Below are positions 33,841 to 46,287 of a stretch of 64,000 nucleotides of DNA, in pieces. Position numbers and translations under genes: made by a program. Below the pieces are notes generated by a model. The model did not search any database. It saw only the letters and a list, made by a program, of their open reading frames with translations, and had not been told where the DNA came from. The stretch is from Silene latifolia (lineage: Eukaryota > Streptophyta > Magnoliopsida > Caryophyllales > Caryophyllaceae): positions 658,658 through 722,657 of the forward strand of contig NC_133538.1 in the NCBI RefSeq assembly GCF_048544455.1. Reading direction: 5' to 3'. How positions within the stretch are numbered: the stretch's first letter is position 1; every line of letters begins with the position of its first letter.

Positions 33841-36800
33841 ATAATTGACCAAAATAACGCAACCACTTCAACGAAAGTTTTAAGAGTAAAACGAACAAAT
33901 GAAGAGTAATCTTCATGAATTCAATTTTGCTTCTCAAAGCAAAGACTCATTGAAATAAGTGGGAGCATTCTCTTAAACCGTTAAGATGAGGACGAGGTTC
34001 AAGAAGTAAAGATTATAATGGAATTGATACAAGGTAATGTTAAAGGTAAAGTTGTTGAGAATGACGATACTAAACCTATCAATCCCAACCGATAAAGTTT
34101 CCATTGTCTTAAATGTTGGACACGAGAAAGGAAACTACCCCAAATTATTGAAGAATCAGCAAGTTAGTTGTGGGACATCTAATGGGACCTTCTTCTTTAA
34201 AAGTGTTTATTTGATTAAACATAAATTTTGCTAGTGCCACTTCACAATATTAGAAACCAGAGGAGGTTTTCATCATTGTATTCGACACATAAGATGATTA
34301 GAATATGACGACTAGCAACAATAATGTTGAGAGATAGAGTAATTGTGTACTCAATCTAGTTTTTGATTTAAAGTTGTACTTAATTGTGACTATTAAGTGC
34401 ATAAACTCTAAATAAGAATATAAACTTGTTAAGATACAAAAGAGGTTTTCACTTTTGTGACCCTATACACCACGATTTGATGTATGGCTAGCCCATTATC
34501 AAGGTGATTATATTCTAAACCAAACTAGAATGATATATCATGTAGATGATGTAAGATTTAAACTGGTAACCCAAGATTAAACCTTAAATTTTGGAATGAT
34601 GAACGCAAAGAGTTATCGAGTACTCTTGAAACCATTAGATTGTTAATGGTATATGCGTATCTTGTATTCAAAGCAAGATGTCTCGTGCCTTTTGGTTGAA
34701 AAGGAGATCGAGGTTGTAAATCATCAATCCAAAATAGGTTGATCATTATCTTTTACCAACGATTTAAGTTGACACTAATATGTTCACTTAATAAGGTAAA
34801 TAGAGAAATCTTTGAAGAATTTCAAAGAATTCAAGGAATCACGATTTAGTCGTGATGGGATTATCAAAGTGAAGACTTTGATATAAGCCAAATGAATTGT
34901 GATATAGTATCACAAATTAATCTCTCTTAACACGCATTATGGGATAATGTATGATTGGATAAGAATTCAAACGCTATTCGATAAGGTTTGGACTTCGATC
35001 AAGTTACTTTGAGTTACTTGATCCTTTTGGGGATTTTATCATCTTTGTCTAAATTATTTCTCCACTAAATCGAATCATATGAGATATGAAATGGTAAACG
35101 TACCATGGTTGTAAGTTTTTCACAAGAAACAAATGCTCATTTTTCCTCTTCAATTATCACGAGTACGACGGGTTTGCGGCTCGTGAAGCTGTCTTTCTAA
35201 AATACAAGTTTATTTTTAGAAGACAGAGTGGGAGAAATTATTCAAGAGCCACAAAGAATGCCACAAAGAATATTATGTCGCAAGAAACTGGTCTTTCTTG
35301 GCTACATGAGACGTTTTGTTTAAGACGTTGTTTCTTCAAAACCTAGGAGGTTAAATTCGTCACTTGTTAAAAATGATGAATTCATGCTACTTTTAAGAAA
35401 GTAAAGAGCTTATAACTTACAAAACAAATTGTTTGATTCAAGTTGATTACTTCTGGAAAGTAATCGACAAAGGACTTACATAAGAGTGTTTAAGTCACAA
35501 CTCAACACAAGGCTTAGAGCCATGAAATGAAAATCCAAAATAAAAGGCTTGATTAGTGACAAAGGGTTTTGCACTAATAAAGAGATATTTCGTAGCAAGA
35601 TTAGTTACAAAGGGATTTGCACTAATTGAAATGCTTAAGTCTATTTGGATCTTCTTAGGGATTGTGTTTCATTATGAGGTTATGAAATACACAGCAAGTG
35701 AATCTAAAACCCACTTCTTCAATAGAAGGAATGTATTCAATACATGTCATAAGTTTTATAGATTCTTGCAATCCTAAGATAATGTGAAACTTAAGAGAGG
35801 ATCTTAAGTAGGACATCAATGAGTTGGAATCAACATTTTGATCATGTGATAAAACATTTCTCGATAAGTCGAGAAGTTGTGTTTATACATGGAGTTTAGT
35901 GGGAGTTACGGAATTTTTTTAATTAGTCCGATATGTGGATGACATATTGATCATTGAGAACGATTTAAGACTTTTGGAGTATTATGATACATCTTTAATA
36001 TACGGATTTATGAAGATAAATCCATATGATTTTAGTGTCAATAAGAAGTCTTATGTTGATAAGATTCATGACTAGTTCAATTAAATTGAACATATTTGAT
36101 TGATTCCATTTGCTTCCGCTGCCGGATCAATTAAAAAGAAATGATGTATAACACTTCATATACTTTGAGTATGATGAATTATTTTCAAAATCGAATTTAA
36201 GTAATCTTTACCAAGCAAGCTATAAAGATTACCCTTAAGTGCTTGCAGAAGCATTAAGGAAGTAAAGCAAAGTGTTTATGATGCAATTTTGTGTAAGGGT
36301 GTTACACAAGTGACAATTGACAATTGAGATTGCGCATGGTTTCCGACAAAACCATAATCAAAACACATTAGGATGGTTAAGATACCACTGTGGCAATGTT
36401 AATTAAGAAGTAGATTTTCTAGAATCGTTCTAGGCAATAAAGAACAATGAGAGATATTTATAACGGAAATTGAGTACACTTGCAATCATGAGATGTGCAA
36501 GAAGGATGAGTCCCGCACACTATGAAAACAGTGGGAGCTATTCTAAGGCTAGAGGGACTATGTCTTGATTGGATCTTGACACGTACTCGGAAAGTTTTGT
36601 AATGCAAGTGTATACATTACAAAGGAAAACGAGTATGTAGTAAGGTTGAGTAAGGTACAAGAAATTGATAAAACCTACTAACCAAAGCCTTCTCAAAGGC
36701 TAAACATGATGAGTCATGTCATTTCAATTGAATTGAAATGAACAACTACGTACAAGATCAAATTAGATTATAGAACATGAAATAGTAATCGGGCATTGAC

Positions 36801-37554
36801 TATTCATATGTGATAATCGCATTTGTCGTTCGAGTTTTACTTTAAAACTCTTTTATTATACTTTGTTACATCCAAACGGGTTGTGGAGACAACATTGAAC
36901 CCCGTTAAAGTGAACACGGATTAGCATTGTATTCGCCCATAGTCACTTGTATGAGGTGACGTCTCGAAGTGACTAGAGTGTGATGCGATTGATGGCAAGT
37001 TCAAGTGCCATACAGTCATGTGAGATGACTAGTCGATCACATAGGCAGACTGTTAGGAACACTTTGTCGGGCCTTATGACCGCTTATAGAGTTCTGGCAA
37101 TTTATATAGCCTGGTCGTGGCGAGAGCTACTATAGTATTTTAATGAGTCGATTCTTTTGACTAAAGACTATTCACCTAAGATGGCATAGTTTCAGATTAA
37201 CTTTGATTTGTGTTACTACGACCTTCGTAAATGGGGTCAAATGGGCATATTTTGGGTTATGATGGCTATGGCTAGTCGAAGGGAATGAGTGCGATAGGAA
37301 TTGTCCACCCCTTTGTCAGGGTTATAACAATATCTCAGGGCCACTCGAGGAGTAATGAACTGGAAATGCGTGGCCACGCTCGGAAGGTATCTATGATAGA
37401 TAAATCCGGTCAAACAGTTATTCTCCAGATCGAGGAAACCACTCTCGATATGATCACTTGCAAGTACGACCCGAAAGACACCTTGCATTGAGTGGGAGAT
37501 AGTAATAGGACAAGAGAATTGGTGACGCACACTTGTCGAGGACAAGTGGGAGAT
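33841..37554 (+). pseudogene. Decayed gag-pol remnant of C2
   Basis: Only short traces are readable: a stretch near 34100 like a zinc-knuckle region (VGHEKGNYPKLL), integrase/RT junction-like words near 35200-35350, the YVDD block near 35930, FASAAGSIK near 36120 resembling the copia block before 'TRPD', and a long low-similarity tail. The polypurine tract GACAAGTGGGAGAT lies at 37541-37554. No domain is whole. Confidence 0.55.
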
Positions 37555-38831
37555 TGTTGGGAAATGTGTCCTCAACAATAGTGCGATCACATGATTTAAA
37601 TATCATTATTAAATCTCATTTTAAGAATACATGTGGGATGTAATATTTTACTGATCAAACCCGGTCCACACATATCGGTAATGATTGGTGACTAGAGTTT
37701 GACATTACTTGTCGTGCGACGTGGTGATCGATTGATCCCCTTAGGTCATACCTATAGGGAAATACTCTTAATTGATTATTTAATTAATCGTATACCGATA
37801 CGAGTTAATTAAATTGCTTAAAATTGACGGATGATTTTATGAGTATAATTTACGTGTCTTATTGTAAATATGATTAAATGAGACACGATCTAAGTAATCG
37901 AATTGTTTTATTACTTAGATGAAATTATTGTTCTGAGAAACAATTGAAACGGAATGAATAAATTATAAATAACAGAATGTTGTAATTTATAATTCGGAAA
38001 ACACTTTTGGTACAAGTAATTATGAATTACAATGATAATTTTTATAAGTGACATATTTTATTAATATGTTGATTTTTAATGGTTAAAAATACATTTTATA
38101 AATAAGATGCCATGAAATGTGTCACATGTGACATATTGACAAAATCACAAATAAAATGGACTCATCCATTTTATGTGAGTGTACCGAAATAAATGGAGGG
38201 AGTTAGTGGAAATTGTGTTAATTGTTTAAGTATAAACACAATGATAAAAGCTAATAAGTAGGCATGCAAACCTAAGCTTTTGAGAAGAGCAAAAAGAAAA
38301 GGTATTGGGCATCCTACCCAAGCCAAATTTTCGGCCACTCCACAAGAAAAGAGAGAAGAGCTTTTCTCTTAGATGATTATTCATTCTTCCTATCTAATTT
38401 TCTAGTGTAAGAAAATTCATCAAAAACTCTCTATAATTTATGATAATTCTAGAGAAATAAGCTCATTACTCCCTCTTGACCGAAATTATCAAGAGCAAAA
38501 ATACAATTTATTTTGTGTCAATTTTATTGTAAAACTAATATTATTACTAGATCTAAATAATATTGGTTTTTAAGATGTATTCCTTGGGTATATGCTTTTG
38601 GGAGGGATTCTATACTTGAATCCTTGTTCTTCCATTAAAGGAAAGCTCAAGAACAAAAGAAAAGGAGATTTCTTTTGTTCCCATTTGAACCGAAATTTCA
38701 ATGTAAGGATATGATTTCTTCTCTATTTTATTATATTGTTTGCATGCATAAAATCCACATTTAATTTTATGACAAATTAATTTCGACATATATGAGTATG
38801 TTAGTATGTATATGAATCTACATTTCCTTCA
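37555..38831 (+). repeat. 3' LTR of C2
   Basis: Nearly identical to 30052-31327; the differences cluster in a short stretch around 150 bp from the start, with only a handful elsewhere. Confidence 0.93.
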
Positions 38832-38836
38832 CTCCG

Positions 38837-39627
38837 CATCTTTGTGCAAGAGCTTGCACAAGGGGTTAGCGATTTTTGAAAATTACTTTATAAACCTTCT
38901 ATAAAAGCCGGCGTGTCCCAAAAATGACCGAATGTCTCGAGTATTAGATGGATACGACAAGCTTTTAATCACATCCACTTTTGCCGTATCCACCTCAATC
39001 CCTCTTTTCGACACTATATGTCCTAGCACGATGTCACTACTCACCATTAAATGACACTTTTCAGAATTTAGTATGAGGTGAGAGTCTATACACCATGTTA
39101 GGACCATAGCTTGGCGGTTTAGACACGACTCAAAGGAGTCTCCATGGATGGTGAAGTCGTCCATGAAGACTTCCAATATGCGCTCCACATAGTCGGAGAA
39201 AATGCTAATCATGCAACGTTGGAAAGTTCCTGGAGCGTTGCACAATCCGAAAGGCATGCAACGGTAAGCATATGTACCAAATGGGTAAGTGAAAGTTATT
39301 TTGGATTGGTCCTCCGGATGAAGAGGGATTTGAAAATACCCGGAGTACCCGTCCAAAAAACAATAATACTCCGTTCCAACTAACCTTTCTAGCATTTGAT
39401 CTAGAAAGGGTATGGGAAAATGGTCCTTTAAAGTGACTTGGTTGAGACGGCGATATATACATACCCGCCATCCCGTTTGTAAACTGGTGGGAATCAATGC
39501 CCCTTGGGTATTTTTGATAACCCTCACCCTGCCCATTTTTGGTATAACTTGAGTAGGACTTACCCATTGGGAATCACTAATGGGGTAGATGATTCCCATT
39601 TGAAGTAGCTTGATGACTTCCTCTTTC
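38837..39627 (-). pseudogene. RT core of A3
   Basis: WVSPTQVIPKMG, DHFPIPFLDQMLERL, CFLDGYSGYFQIPLHPEDQ, MPFGLCNAPGTFQRCM and the catalytic FMDD in VFMDDFTIHG, followed by the thumb-to-connection segment NSEKCHLMVSSDIVLGHI and [14 protein letters not shown]. Typical Ty3/gypsy RT. The beginning of RT lies beyond the A2 insertion at 57504. Broken, although this stretch is better kept than the rest of A3. Confidence 0.92.
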
Positions 39628-39632
39628 ACCAC

Positions 39633-40920
39633 TGACAGGGCAGTTGTATACCTATAAAAAATAAGTAACTAAACTAACTATATAACTACGGAAGTCAGGC
39701 CGATCTCCACAGGGAGGCAAGATATCTGTAAAAGGTTCGTCTATTCGGTCACAAGTGGGGGTTGTAAATTTGGTTTTCTAAACTAATTAAGCTTTAAGGG
39801 AAGAGAAATAAATAAGAACAATAAAGGCAGAAAATAGGAATAAACTATCAATAAAGAGGAGACATGTCAGGACTTCGGTTCACTACGGCAGTCTAGTGAC
39901 TCAACTGTAAATAGCTTAGATAAATTACTGTGAGACGGATATGGAAAGGTCCTTCCGGTCCACTTTCTATCCTAGATTTCCACTAACTTAACTTCCGTCC
40001 TCGTCAGGGTAGTCTACTGTTCATAGCATGTCTATTTAGTCCAATCTTTCGATCCAGGATTAAATTTAACCAGATTAAAGGTTAACTTAGAAGCGTTCAC
40101 TCAACTAAGTCGGTGATACAGTTAAATTGTGATGGGGACAGAGTCTCACAAATAATTCATCTAACCTATTCACCACATCGTCACAGTTCTACCGTAGATC
40201 CCCTAATCCCCTAATTCTGGCGTAAAGAACACAAGATCCAAGCTAAATAACCCCGAAAGTAAAAGTTACAGTAATAGTTTTTGGAAAAGAGAAAAAGAAT
40301 AGAGTGGCGTTCAAGAGTAGTGTAAATTGATAGATGAAAAGATAGATCCGAATGACCTAATTATTATGCGTTTAATTAGAAATTAGCAAAGTCCATAAAC
40401 TAAAAATAAGTAACATGGACTAATTAAGGCCCGTGAAACACCAAACCACTCGATCGAGCAGTTTGAAACAGCTCGATCGAAGACTTCTGCAGGTAATCTA
40501 CTCGATCGACCAAAATTGTTACTCGATCGAGCATCCTTGAATTCCAGCTTTGTCGATCGAGTAGAATAAACAGCTCGATCGACCTCCTCAGCAAATAAAA
40601 CCACTCGATCGACTAATAAATGTCCTCGATCGAGTGTTCTTTCTCTAAAACAACTCCAACTCGTAGCCGACTGCTTCGTATACCGTTCCTTCACGCATCC
40701 CAATGCAATATCTCACTCTGAAAAATCCCGTCTCCTCAAAATGCATGCAAAATAGGACGAAAATGATACGATTCCACTACTTTCACGTTCATTCCTGCAA
40801 AATAGACAAGACGAACCAAAATAGCCAATTCGGGGCAAAAATGCAATATAAACAGTACAAAAGTACAAGGAAATACGTGCTAAAATAGGCTAAAAAGACT
40901 ATACAAAATGCACGTATCGA
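39633..40920 (-). repeat. 3' LTR of A2
   Basis: The plus strand begins TGACAGGGCAGTTG and runs to the polypurine tract at 40921. It carries eight perfect TCGATCGA copies at 40450-40633. It is about 200 bp shorter than the 5' copy because of one length difference in the middle. Confidence 0.92.
40450..40633 (-). repeat. TCGATCGA array in U3 of A2 3' LTR
   Basis: Eight perfect copies in 184 bp, spaced about 20-30 bp apart, with mixed flanks. This is the best-kept LTR array in the window. Confidence 0.95.
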
Positions 40921-40933
40921 ATCTCCCCAAACC
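40921..40933 (-). other. Polypurine tract of A2
   Basis: Sense strand GGTTTGGGGAGAT, directly before the 3' LTR. The identical 13-mer recurs at 52708-52720 upstream of ORF1, and close variants occur after ORF1 (about 49588 and 49752). Confidence 0.85.
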
Positions 40934-41057
40934 GAACCTTTACTCCTGCTCGAGTAAACTAAAATGAAACTAATGGAACAAGAATGAAAACTTAGAGCTA
41001 GCAATAACTTGTCTACTTGAACCAATTTAATGCAACAAAAACTAACAGTTACAGCTA
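40934..41057 (-). other. A2 3' non-coding region, part left of C3
   Basis: No coding. It continues on the other side of copia C3 at 48470. Confidence 0.7.
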
Positions 41058-41062
41058 TAACA

Positions 41063-41955
41063 TGTTGGGGTTGGTGTCCTTAACAGTTAGTGCAAGGACT
41101 TATAAACCTCTAAAAGGATCAAAGGGCATACTTTTGGTATTATTATCAGTTGATCCACGTTTATCAATAACGGTTGGCTTGCTAGATAAGTTTGACGTTA
41201 TTGTCATACAGATGGCGGTGATCAACTGGTCCCTAAAAGTCACACCTATAGGATACGTTCGAGAGATGTGACGGTATGAAAATACAGTCATGTAGATGCC
41301 AAATCTGACTAACCAGTTAGTCCGAGTTATTTGACTAGTAATTAGTCAAATATGTGATGTTGAGATATTATATTTAATACGGATTAAATATCATGGGCTA
41401 AGGCGAATTAACCAGTTAATTCGTAAAGTATTATTAGCTGATGCCTTAATTTCCGATAACCGATAACAGTTTATAATAAACCGCGTCATATACATTTAGC
41501 AATTTATGAGCCGGACCACGAGGTAAAATTAAGAGGAAGTGGAAGCCCACTTCCCCATGCAAACCCACGGCTGGCCGAGGTTAACAAAAGGAGAGACTCC
41601 CTCTCCTTTTGAGCTAGACATTTCATTTTATAGAAAACTAGGGTTTTGGAGACACTTTCTCTCTGAAACTCAGATCTCACATCTCGAAAACCTCACAACA
41701 AGTTCTCCCAATATTGCAAGGCAATCGGAGAACACGTTCTAGCACAAGGGCATATCTCGGACAAGTCTTGGGTGCAACAATTAGGAGGGAATCTCGTTTG
41801 ATTTACTCGTTCTTTACGCCGTGCATCAAAGGACCCGAGGTTATTTCTTGTTCCTTATCGTTTCTATTGTATTTATGTTTTATGACCATAATCACATGTT
41901 TAAATTTACGTTATAGTCCTAAATTTAAAGGGTATTATACGGATGTATACCCACA
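41063..41955 (+). repeat. 5' LTR of C3
   Basis: 893 bp, starts TGTTGGGGTTGG and ends TGTATACCCACA. A primer site follows at 41958 (TGGTATCAGAGCG). Confidence 0.92.
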
Positions 41956-41957
41956 AG

Positions 41958-41969
41958 TGGTATCAGAGC
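41958..41969 (+). other. Primer binding site of C3 (initiator tRNA-Met)
   Basis: TGGTATCAGAGC, a perfect match to the usual copia primer site, two bases after the LTR end. Confidence 0.93.
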
Positions 41970-43888
41970 GAGGCCACGTAAATTTTCTATGTGTTTTTCA
42001 TAAAACGTTTTGAGACGATCATGTTTTGTCTAGAAAACCGTGCGGCTGGAATTTTATTTCAGTTGTTTTCTATTTTTTTTTAAACCGTGTCATGTTTACA
42101 CACGGCTGATCTTTTGTTTTCGATTTGTTTTTACATATTGTTGTTTTATACGGAAATTATAACATATGTCATGTCTTGGCAAATTATAAAATTGTTTTGA
42201 TGTGTTTTTGATCAATTTTGCGAATGCTTTATTTCATCAAAACTGTTTTCACGAGGGTTTTAAGTTTTCAGAGACTTTTGCACTCGATCGACCACGTTTT
42301 TAATCGATCGAGTAGTTTTATGTCTAGTTTTTACTCGATCGAGTCCCTGTTGTACTCGATCGACCCCTTTCTTAACCCTACTGCTCGAACGAGTTGTCCT
42401 CGTACTCGATCGAGTAGTTTTGCTGATAAAGGTACTCGATCGACCACCAGTTTAGTCGATCGAGCACTTTCTGTTTGGCAATCTTCTCGATCGACTTGCA
42501 GTTCAGTCGATCGAGCTCTTTGTTCCTCGATCGAGCACTTGTGTCCCTGGATCGAGGATTTCCGTTTTAACAGCTTTGAAAATTTATTCCTTTTGCTTTA
42601 AATTTTCTTTTGGCTACAAAATGTACATTATACGGATATTGTACACTCGCTATGATTGTGAAACGGTTCACACACGTACCATTAAGTTATTTTAAAGCGT
42701 ATTTAAAGTAACGGATTGTAATGGATTAAAATTAAATGATAGAAGCGGTTTTATCACATGAATTTTAATCATTAAAAAGTGGTTTGGATAAATTTAACAT
42801 AATTACGGAATTATGTCACGAATGAATTTGTTTTTAGTTGATGCATTTATTTATCGTTTTGTTGAATGCCTTGAATGCCTTTTATTACGTATTTATTTAT
42901 TTTGCAAACGGTTGTAACTTAGTGTGGCCTTAGTAGAACGTGTTACCGTAATGATGGAACACGGTCTTGGTTGTATTTTGAGATCTCGTATCTCCGTTTT
43001 GGATTTTTCACTTGTAATTACAGTTTTATTAGAATGTAATTAGGTTTATATTTTGTAATTTTAATTGTAATTTTTGAGAAGACCAAAGACGGAGACCAGA
43101 TGCTCACTCCCGCTACATGGATCAAGATGGAACAACAAGACAAGCTTCTTGGGTCCAACGGTGGATTCCAAAGTTGTATTTTGTTCTTTTTATTAGGATA
43201 GGCCACACTAGGAAATTTTATTTACGTATTGCATTCAATTATTTATTTTATCGTATCGATAGTATGCATCATTTTCCGCCTAAAAACCAAACCACCTAAT
43301 AATTGCATGAAAACTGACACATATAGAGGTCACGAGTTAGTTTTCATTGACATTCTCATGTCACACGTTTTAAAGCCATCATCCAAATAAATTCATTCAC
43401 GACAAACGCTAGTTATTCGTTCACTTAAAATGAATTATAATTTTGTTGATGGGATCTTCCTCGTATAAACAAAAATTGAGAACGGTCTTTATAGGTCAAA
43501 CTCCAATGAGTCCCTTCTTCGTCGGTAGGCATAATATGACCCCTTCTACGTCGGGTAAGTTGGAACCGATTGACCTATTTTATCTCAACACTATGGTCAC
43601 TCGTACGATCCCGTGATCATGGTGGACTATAGATAGGATTTACGGAAATCTATCGACCAAGAGTTCTTCCTGAAGAATTAGCTAAACAGTTGGCTTATCA
43701 ATTTACAGAAATTGAGTCTTGGGATCACTTGTATCATTCTTGAGGGAGATCAATTATGCAAGTGCAAGAGTCTACATGTTTAAAATGAATTTTAAAATAG
43801 ACTTAAATCACCTCGATGAGTTGCTTATTTCGTTTTGTTTTTCTTTCTTTTTCAGTGTAGATCACGTTTTTAAACTGCTAAACAACAA
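41970..43888 (+). other. Long untranslated leader of C3
   Basis: About 1.9 kb between the primer site and gag with no convincing coding. It contains the TCGATCGA array (42284-42534), a segment with an ACCAAAGACGGAGACC core near 43083 that resembles a CCAAAGACGGATTTC stretch at 32688 in C2, and GTCGG-containing repeats near 43515-43560. Packaging and dimerisation signals would be expected here, but none can be pinpointed. Confidence 0.6.
42284..42534 (+). repeat. TCGATCGA array in leader of copia C3
   Basis: Ten perfect copies in about 250 bp plus at least two one-base variants, spaced about 15-35 bp, in a copia element. Copies are flanked by alternating GAG and GAC ends, as in the Athila-like A2. 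Confidence 0.95.
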
Positions 43889-44780
43889 ATGGCTGGTTCT
43901 ACTGATAACCCAATGCCAAGTGCCACATTGGACCGTGAGTCCTGGCTTAGGATCTTCATGAATCAGATGAATCGGTCTACTCGATCAAGAATGATGGATC
44001 CAACTTCGCGACCGGGAGGCGGCATTACGGAATGTCTGCTGCTGCGACGGAAGCTCAAATATCTATTAGAGCCCATCCCGGCAAACCCAAGTCCCACGGC
44101 TAGAGCTGCTGAAATCACCAAGTTTAATGATTTCGTATGGAAGCAGTGCGATTAAAAACGTACTCATTTTTGCAATGGAACCCAATTTGCAGAAACGCTT
44201 CATAGCCCATGGTGCAAACAAGATTTTCACCACGCTCACCAAGGAATTCTCGAAAGCACCGAGAATCGTGACTTATGAGCATACCACTCGCTTCTTTGAT
44301 GCGAGACTCCAGAAGGGCCAACCGGTTAGCCCACACATTCTCAGCATGATTGAGAATGTCGAGAAGCTGGAGACCTTTAATTGTAACATCAGCGAGAACA
44401 TTGTTATCGACCGCATACTTCACTCACTCCACGATGGTTATTCGCAATTTAGAGCGAATTACTATATGAATGATTTGAAGAAAACTCCCCATGAACTGCA
44501 CTCCCTTCTCGTACAGACCGAGAAGGACATGAAGTCCAGTGGGAGCATGAAACAGGATGTTCTCGTTGTGTCAAATAAAGGAAAGGGTAAGGGCAAAGCT
44601 CGGGCAAACCTAGCGAGAGGGTAAGGCGAAGTTCAAGAAGTCGGGCTCAGGTAAGAGTGGTCCTGGTGAGTCGAGTAACTCATCGGGCGCGACAAAGAGC
44701 AAGAAAGATAACATGGAATGCCATCACCGCCACATGATCGGGCATTGGAGACGCACATGTCCCGTTTATCATGAGGACTT
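43889..44780 (+). pseudogene. gag of copia C3
   Basis: Starts MAGSTDNPMPSATLDRES. The capsid part (44127-44624) includes MEPNLQKRFIAHGANKIF, TKEFSKAPRIVTYEHTTRFF and ILHSLHDGYSQFRANYYMN, the UBN2-type copia gag pattern. A Lys/Gly-rich stretch precedes a zinc-knuckle-like CHHRHMIGHWRRTC (about 44718-44762). Capsid protein of the element. Broken, with about two breaks. Confidence 0.88.
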
Positions 44781-44807
44781 AAAAGCGGTCGTGTTAAACC
44801 TGTTGGT

Positions 44808-46250
44808 ATGTCTTCTTCTTCTACTTTTATTCATATGATTGAGATTAACCACGCAAGTTACGGAACTTGGGTACTTGATACTGGTTGTGGTTCTCATCTG
44901 TGTAATCATGTGCAGGGGCTCCGAAACATCGAACCCCTCGTAAAGGGTGAGGTGGACCTGCGTGTTGGGAATGGAGCAAGAGTAGCTGCCATCTCCAAGG
45001 GGACATATGTGATCCAGCTTCCTAGCGGATTTGAGTTGTCATTATATGACTGCTATTATGTACCTAGTCTTTCCAAAAACATTATTTCAGTTTCTGCGCT
45101 TGATAAACTTGGTTTTTCATTTGTAATAGAAAATAATGCTTGCATTTTCTCATTACACGATATGATTTACGGCAAGGCAGTCTCCATGAACGGAATTTAT
45201 GTTTTAGATCAGACCACGGAAATATTACACGTAATGAATAAAAGGTTAAAGGTTGGTGACAAAGATCAAACGTATCTATGGCACTGCCGTATGGGACACA
45301 TCAATGAGAAACGCGTAAAACAGCTCATCAAACATGGAGCTATCTCGGCCTTTGATTTTCAATCATTTGGCACGTGTGAATCATGTCTCATCGGCAAGAT
45401 GACTCGTATTTCCTTCAAAGGTGTTGGAATGCGCGCTGCTGACCTATTAGGACTCATACACACGGATGTATGTGGCCCTATGTCAATCACCGCACGAGAA
45501 GGCTATAGATATTTTATCACTTTCACGGACGATTTGAGTAGATATGGCTATGTCTACTTAATGAAGCACAAAAGTGAATCCTTTGAGAAATTCAAGGAAT
45601 ACCAAAATAGGGTACAGAACCTACTTGGTAGAAAGATAAAAACACTACGTTCAGATCGTGGTGGCGAGTATCTTTCTCACGAGTTTGATCAACACCTTAA
45701 AGACTGTGGGATCGCCCTACAGTTAACTCCACCTGGAACACCTCAGCTGAATGGTGTGTCCGAACGGAGAAATCGAACACTACTTGATATGGTTCGATCC
45801 ATGATGAGTCACACGGTTTTACCTGATTCATTATGGGGTTATGCTCTTTTGTCAGCTGCTCTAATACTTAACCGAAGTCCGTCTAAAGTCATTGACAAGA
45901 CTCCATATGAACTATGGAAGGGAACGGTCCCTAACTTGTCCTTTATACGGGTTTGGGGCTGCGAGGCTTATGTCAAGTGGAGACCTGAAGATAAGCTCGG
46001 CCCGCGATCGGTCAAGACATACTTTATAGGTTATCCTAAAGGAACACGTGGTCATTACTTCTATTCGCCAACCGAACAACGTGTTTTTGTTGCGGCTAGT
46101 GCGACATTCTTAGAGAAGGAATTTCTCGAGAATGCAAAGAGTGATAGAACCTTCGACCATGGAGATTCCAGAACCAAATACCGAGCAACTATTGGAGGAA
46201 CCAATTCCTTCAATCCCGCTGCGTGAATATTCCCGAGGAACCTAGGAGAT
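44808..46250 (+). pseudogene. Protease and integrase of copia C3
   Basis: Protease: TWVLDTGCGSHLCNH (active-site D-T-G) at about 44865. GAG_pre-integrase zinc finger: WHCRMGHINEKRVKQL and CESCLIGKM. Integrase core: LIHTDVCGPM, FTDDLSRYGYVYLMKHKSES, LRSDRGGEYLSHEF and NGVSERRNRTLLDMV, giving the D-D-E residues. The end has FIRVWGCEAYVKW and YFIGYPKGTRGHYFY. The open stretch of more than 400 codons is the longest in the window. Confidence 0.93.
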
Positions 46251-46287
46251 CGGGAAGAGTCTCTATTCCTCCGCATGATACATTGGT

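Larger units (their letters stand above)
30052..38831 (+). mobile_element. Ty1/copia element C2, young LTRs around a decayed interior
   Basis: 8.8 kb, with two LTRs of about 1.28 kb (30052-31327, 37555-38831) that are about 99 percent identical by eye, and a perfect 5-bp duplication CTCCG (30047-30051, 38832-38836). A primer site and a polypurine tract are present. The interior (31328-37554) has no long coding region, only scattered copia remnants: an RT trace with YVDDILIIEND near 35930 and SYVDKIHD near 36050. It is pervasively broken (dozens of breaks), yet by LTR identity it inserted recently, probably less than one million years ago (inference). It sits between the RNase H and RT of A3. 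Confidence 0.9.

Noticed and set aside
40450-40633. CRISPR-like look of the TCGATCGA blocks (short repeats with unlike spacers)
   Set aside because: Repeats are only 8-10 bases, spacing is irregular, the blocks lie inside plant LTR elements, and there are no cas genes.
40383-40703. A protein-like frame of about 106 codons in the A2 3' LTR, also found in the 5' LTR
   Set aside because: Its openness comes from the TCGATCGA array, which lacks stops in several frames; it starts and ends within U3.
45450-46226. Possible host gene because of a long open frame
   Set aside because: The frame is copia protease-integrase with all diagnostic blocks, bounded by LTRs and a target duplication.
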